64,000 bases of DNA, taken from assembly GCF_001428895.1 (NCBI RefSeq), contig NZ_LMJA01000006.1:1-64000 (forward strand). The letters run 5' to 3'. The notes under the pieces were generated by a model. That model searched no databases. It was not told the origin of the DNA and saw nothing but the letters and a program-made list of their open reading frames with translations. The position numbers were made by a program, and so were the translations under genes. Shown one piece after another: positions 62,181-64,000 of the stretch. Within the stretch, counting starts at the first letter, position 1. Each line of letters begins with the position of its first letter. The stretch comes from Mycobacterium sp. Root265. GTDB lineage: Bacteria > Actinomycetota > Actinomycetes > Mycobacteriales > Mycobacteriaceae.

Positions 62181-62235
62181 GAGTCCCAAAAATTTCTTTG
62201 GACTCATTAATCACGGCCGTCACTTTTCGTGACGG
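62181..62235. repeat. two adjacent hairpins in the polyketide-cluster/HNH divergent region
   Basis: First hairpin 62181-62205: GAGTCC(C)AAA pairs with TTTGGACTC around a 6-nt loop, with one bulged C. Second, 62217-62235: CCGTCAC pairs perfectly with GTGACGG around TTTTC. They lie 106-148 bp before the SCO6745 start on one strand and end 31 bp before the HNH start on the other. They may be operators or leader structures; the AT-rich core is unusual locally. Confidence 0.6.
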
Positions 62236-62246
62236 ATTGTCGGTGA

Positions 62247-62262
62247 TCGCACGTATGTTCGA
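62247..62262. promoter_or_regulatory. LexA (SOS) box over the HNH gene promoter
   Basis: TCGCAC-GTAT-GTTCGA matches the mycobacterial SOS box TCGAAC-N4-GTTCGA at 11 of 12 fixed positions. A -10 element TATGTT (62254-62259) lies inside it and is six bases before ATG 62266, giving a leaderless transcript. LexA bound here would block RNA polymerase directly. Several 13E12-family genes of M. tuberculosis are reported to be LexA-regulated (from memory). Confidence 0.75.
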
Positions 62263-62265
62263 CGT

Positions 62266-63783
62266 ATGAACGGTGACGTGGTCGGTGGTCGGGAGGCGGT
62301 GCAGCACGCACTCTCCGATCGCGCCGCGTCGCTCAAGGCACTGCTGGACGCCGACTTCACCGTCTTCGACACCGCGGAGTTGCTCGGACTGTTGTCCGAG
62401 CGGGAGCAGTACGCCCGCGCCGACGCAGCGGTCGATCACCGCATCCTGGCCGCCCTGATGGATCGGGCCACCCCGCACGAGATCGGCGGGAAATCCTGGA
62501 ACGACGTACTGGCCACCCGGGACGCGTTGAACGGGGAGGTGTTGGAGCCGCTGCTACCCGCATGCGCTCACGCGTTGGCGACGGGGTCCATCAACACCGC
62601 CCACATCACAGTCATCCGGTCCGCACTCAAGCAGGCCTCGCGATATCTCGACGCCGGCGAGCGAGCCCAGATGGAGGCCACCCTGGTCGCGGTCGCCGAA
62701 GCCAATACCCCCGAGACGCTGGCCGAGCTCGCCGACCAGATGGTCTACGTGCTCAACCAGAACGGCGACAGCCCGGACCTGACGCGGCACAAGGTAGGGC
62801 TCACCATCGGCAAGCCCGATGTGGATGGATTGTCGAAAGTGTCGGGGCGGGTGGATTCGGAGTTCGCGGCCTACCTGCGCACCATCCTGGACGTGTGGGC
62901 GCGGCCGGGGATTAACAACCCCGACGACGCGGAACCCCAGCACAATCCGCAACCAAATCCATTGGAAGAACGGGCCGAACCCGCGGCCGACACTGAACCA
63001 GCGCCCGATCCAACACCGGAACCCGAACCCGCACCCGAACCTGCAATTGAGCCTGCGCCCGAATCGGAGCCTGCCGAGGAGCGCCCACTTCCACGCGACT
63101 TCGGCGAGCTCGCCGACCTCGCCGACACCCTCCCACCACCGATCAAGCGCGACCTGGAACCGCCGGCCGGTGATCACCGCACCCAAGCCCAGCGCAACCA
63201 CGACGCCATCAAAGCGGTCCTGCGCGACACCCTGATGTCCAAGCGCCTCGGCCAACACAACGGGCTACCGGTCACCGTGGTGGTCTCCACCACGCTGGCC
63301 GAGTTGGAGGCCGGTGCCGGGATCGCGGTCACCGGCTCCGGAACCCGCATGCCCATGCGGGATCTGATCCGCCTCGCCGAGCACGCCCACCACTATCTGA
63401 TCGTCTACCGCCACCACACCGCCGAACCGCTCTACCTGGGCCGCACCAAACGCCTGGCCACCAAAGCCCAACGGCTACTGCTCTACAACCGCGACCGTGG
63501 CTGCACCCGCCCCGGCTGCACCAAAGGCGCCTGTCACTGCCAGGCCCATCACGCCCACCCCAGCTGGCACCACGGCGGGCTCACCGACGCCCCCGACCTC
63601 GCACTCGGCTGCGGACCGGACAACCGGCTCGCCGAACTGGGCTGGACCAACAGCATCGACCCCCGCACCGGCCGCGTGCACTGGCACCCACCACCACTCA
63701 TGGACACCGGCGGCGACACCCTCAACCACCACTTCCACCCCGAAGAACTCCTCCCACCACCCGAGGAGGACGACGATGGCTGA
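62266..63783 (+). CDS. DUF222 / 13E12-family HNH endonuclease-like protein
   Basis: A 505-residue protein. DUF222 covers about residues 20-215 (TAELLGLLSEREQYARADAAVD; later QMEATLVAVAEANTPETLAELAD). Residues about 222-268 are a Glu-Pro-rich spacer with EPAP/EPEP repeats. A second conserved part follows, then an HNH core CTRPGCTKGACHCQAHHAHP and HHGGLTDAPDLALGCGPDNRL near 410-455, with metal-binding cysteines and the HH pair. The family is a multicopy repeat of mycobacteria and may be mobile or host for insertions. It probably cuts or nicks DNA; target unknown. Its stop is one base from the convergent stress-protein gene. Confidence 0.9.
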   Translation: MNGDVVGGREAVQHALSDRAASLKALLDADFTVFDTAELLGLLSEREQYARADAAVDHRILAALMDRATPHEIGGKSWNDVLATRDALNGEVLEPLLPACAHALATGSINTAHITVIRSALKQASRYLDAGERAQMEATLVAVAEANTPETLAELADQMVYVLNQNGDSPDLTRHKVGLTIGKPDVDGLSKVSGRVDSEFAAYLRTILDVWARPGINNPDDAEPQHNPQPNPLEERAEPAADTEPAPDPTPEPEPAPEPAIEPAPESEPAEERPLPRDFGELADLADTLPPPIKRDLEPPAGDHRTQAQRNHDAIKAVLRDTLMSKRLGQHNGLPVTVVVSTTLAELEAGAGIAVTGSGTRMPMRDLIRLAEHAHHYLIVYRHHTAEPLYLGRTKRLATKAQRLLLYNRDRGCTRPGCTKGACHCQAHHAHPSWHHGGLTDAPDLALGCGPDNRLAELGWTNSIDPRTGRVHWHPPPLMDTGGDTLNHHFHPEELLPPPEEDDDG

Positions 63784-63784
63784 G

Positions 63785-64000
63785 TCAGAACTCGGAGGGC
63801 TTCACCGCCAGAACGGGTTTCGGGCATTCCAGGATCAGCTTCTGCGCGACGCTGCCGAGCAGCAGCTTGCCCACCGGGCTGCGGTGCCGGATACCGACGA
63901 CCAGCAGTTCAGCCTCCGGGCGGTCCATCGTGGTCAGCAGCTCTTCGACGGCGTCGACCCCGACCGGCTGGGCGAGCTCGAACGGCACCCCGCATTCCGC
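63785..64000 (-). CDS. universal stress protein (UspA family), C-terminal part
   Basis: The last 71 codons; the frame remains open to the right edge of the window, so the true start lies outside. The end shows the ATP-binding UspA signature: LLVVGIRHRSPVGKLLLGSVAQKLILECPKPVLAV (key G-x2-R-x-x-x-x-G-x9-G-S-x-A, with Gly, Arg and Ser in register). This predicts a nucleotide-binding stress protein. GTG 63988 is an internal in-frame codon and not necessarily the start. Confidence 0.85.
   Translation of the reverse strand, partial: AECGVPFELAQPVGVDAVEELLTTMDRPEAELLVVGIRHRSPVGKLLLGSVAQKLILECPKPVLAVKPSEF

Noticed and set aside
1-64000. Insertion sequences, prophage genes, CRISPR arrays, rRNA genes, recognised riboswitches
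   Set aside because: None seen: no transposase or integrase motifs, no terminal repeats with target duplication, no regularly spaced repeats. The 13E12/HNH gene is the only repeat-family element.

Overview
The window is high-GC actinobacterial DNA and almost certainly comes from a rapidly growing mycobacterium (Mycolicibacterium type). The evidence is gene content and order: cydA-cydB-cydD-cydC followed by a small membrane protein, tesB and pykA (the Rv1623c-Rv1617 order of M. tuberculosis), a Rv1625c-type adenylate cyclase, the ANTAR response regulator PdtaR, a PE-PPE-domain hydrolase, a 13E12-family HNH gene, several TTG/GTG starts and apparently leaderless promoters (TANNNT about 7 bp before the start codon). 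All calls come from reading the sequence and remembered family features; no database search was possible.

Left part (1-16.2 kb): the end of a thiolase, a methyltransferase, a DUF1684 protein, a flavin monooxygenase coupled to a 2-hydroxyacid dehydrogenase, a complete branched-chain amino-acid importer (livK-livH-livM-livG-livF, with a strong hairpin between livK and livH), PdtaR, an odd short-variable-loop tRNA with anticodon CAA, a tiny Cys-rich ORF, a self-contained P450 operon (ferredoxin, ferredoxin reductase, P450, alcohol dehydrogenase), then a double-hotdog thioesterase and a GPP34 protein with a Cys-Gly-Gly tail.

Middle (16.4-41.6 kb): a secreted PE-PPE-domain hydrolase, a response regulator/sensor kinase pair joined to a TAXI-type binding lipoprotein, a secreted glycoside hydrolase with an acidic tail, and an adenylate cyclase with an exact cAMP-receptor-protein consensus upstream. 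Next come Dps with a 19-bp palindrome upstream, a DUF2339 membrane protein with a MacR-like box, a MacRS-type two-component system fused to a polar amino-acid ABC importer operon, an HdeD-family protein, cytochrome bd (cydABDC, with a BlaI-like operator in front of cydA), a DUF4190 protein, tesB and pykA.

Right part (41.6-64 kb): glutamate synthase gltB-gltD upstream of pykA, two small membrane proteins, mqo divergent from a LysR regulator, and an 11-kb minus-strand run of six genes that looks like a biosynthetic cluster: SCO6745-family protein, cation/proton antiporter, halogenase-like flavoenzyme, single-module KS-AT-DH-KR-ACP polyketide synthase, and a DrrAB-like ABC exporter. It is followed by a divergent 13E12/HNH gene with a near-perfect LexA box over its promoter, and the end of a universal stress protein gene.

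Themes: respiration and redox control (cyd, mqo, gltBD), nitrogen and amino-acid uptake (two importers), and signalling (PdtaR, two two-component systems, cyclase). The most novel part is the compact polyketide/flavoenzyme/export cluster at 50.9-62.1 kb.
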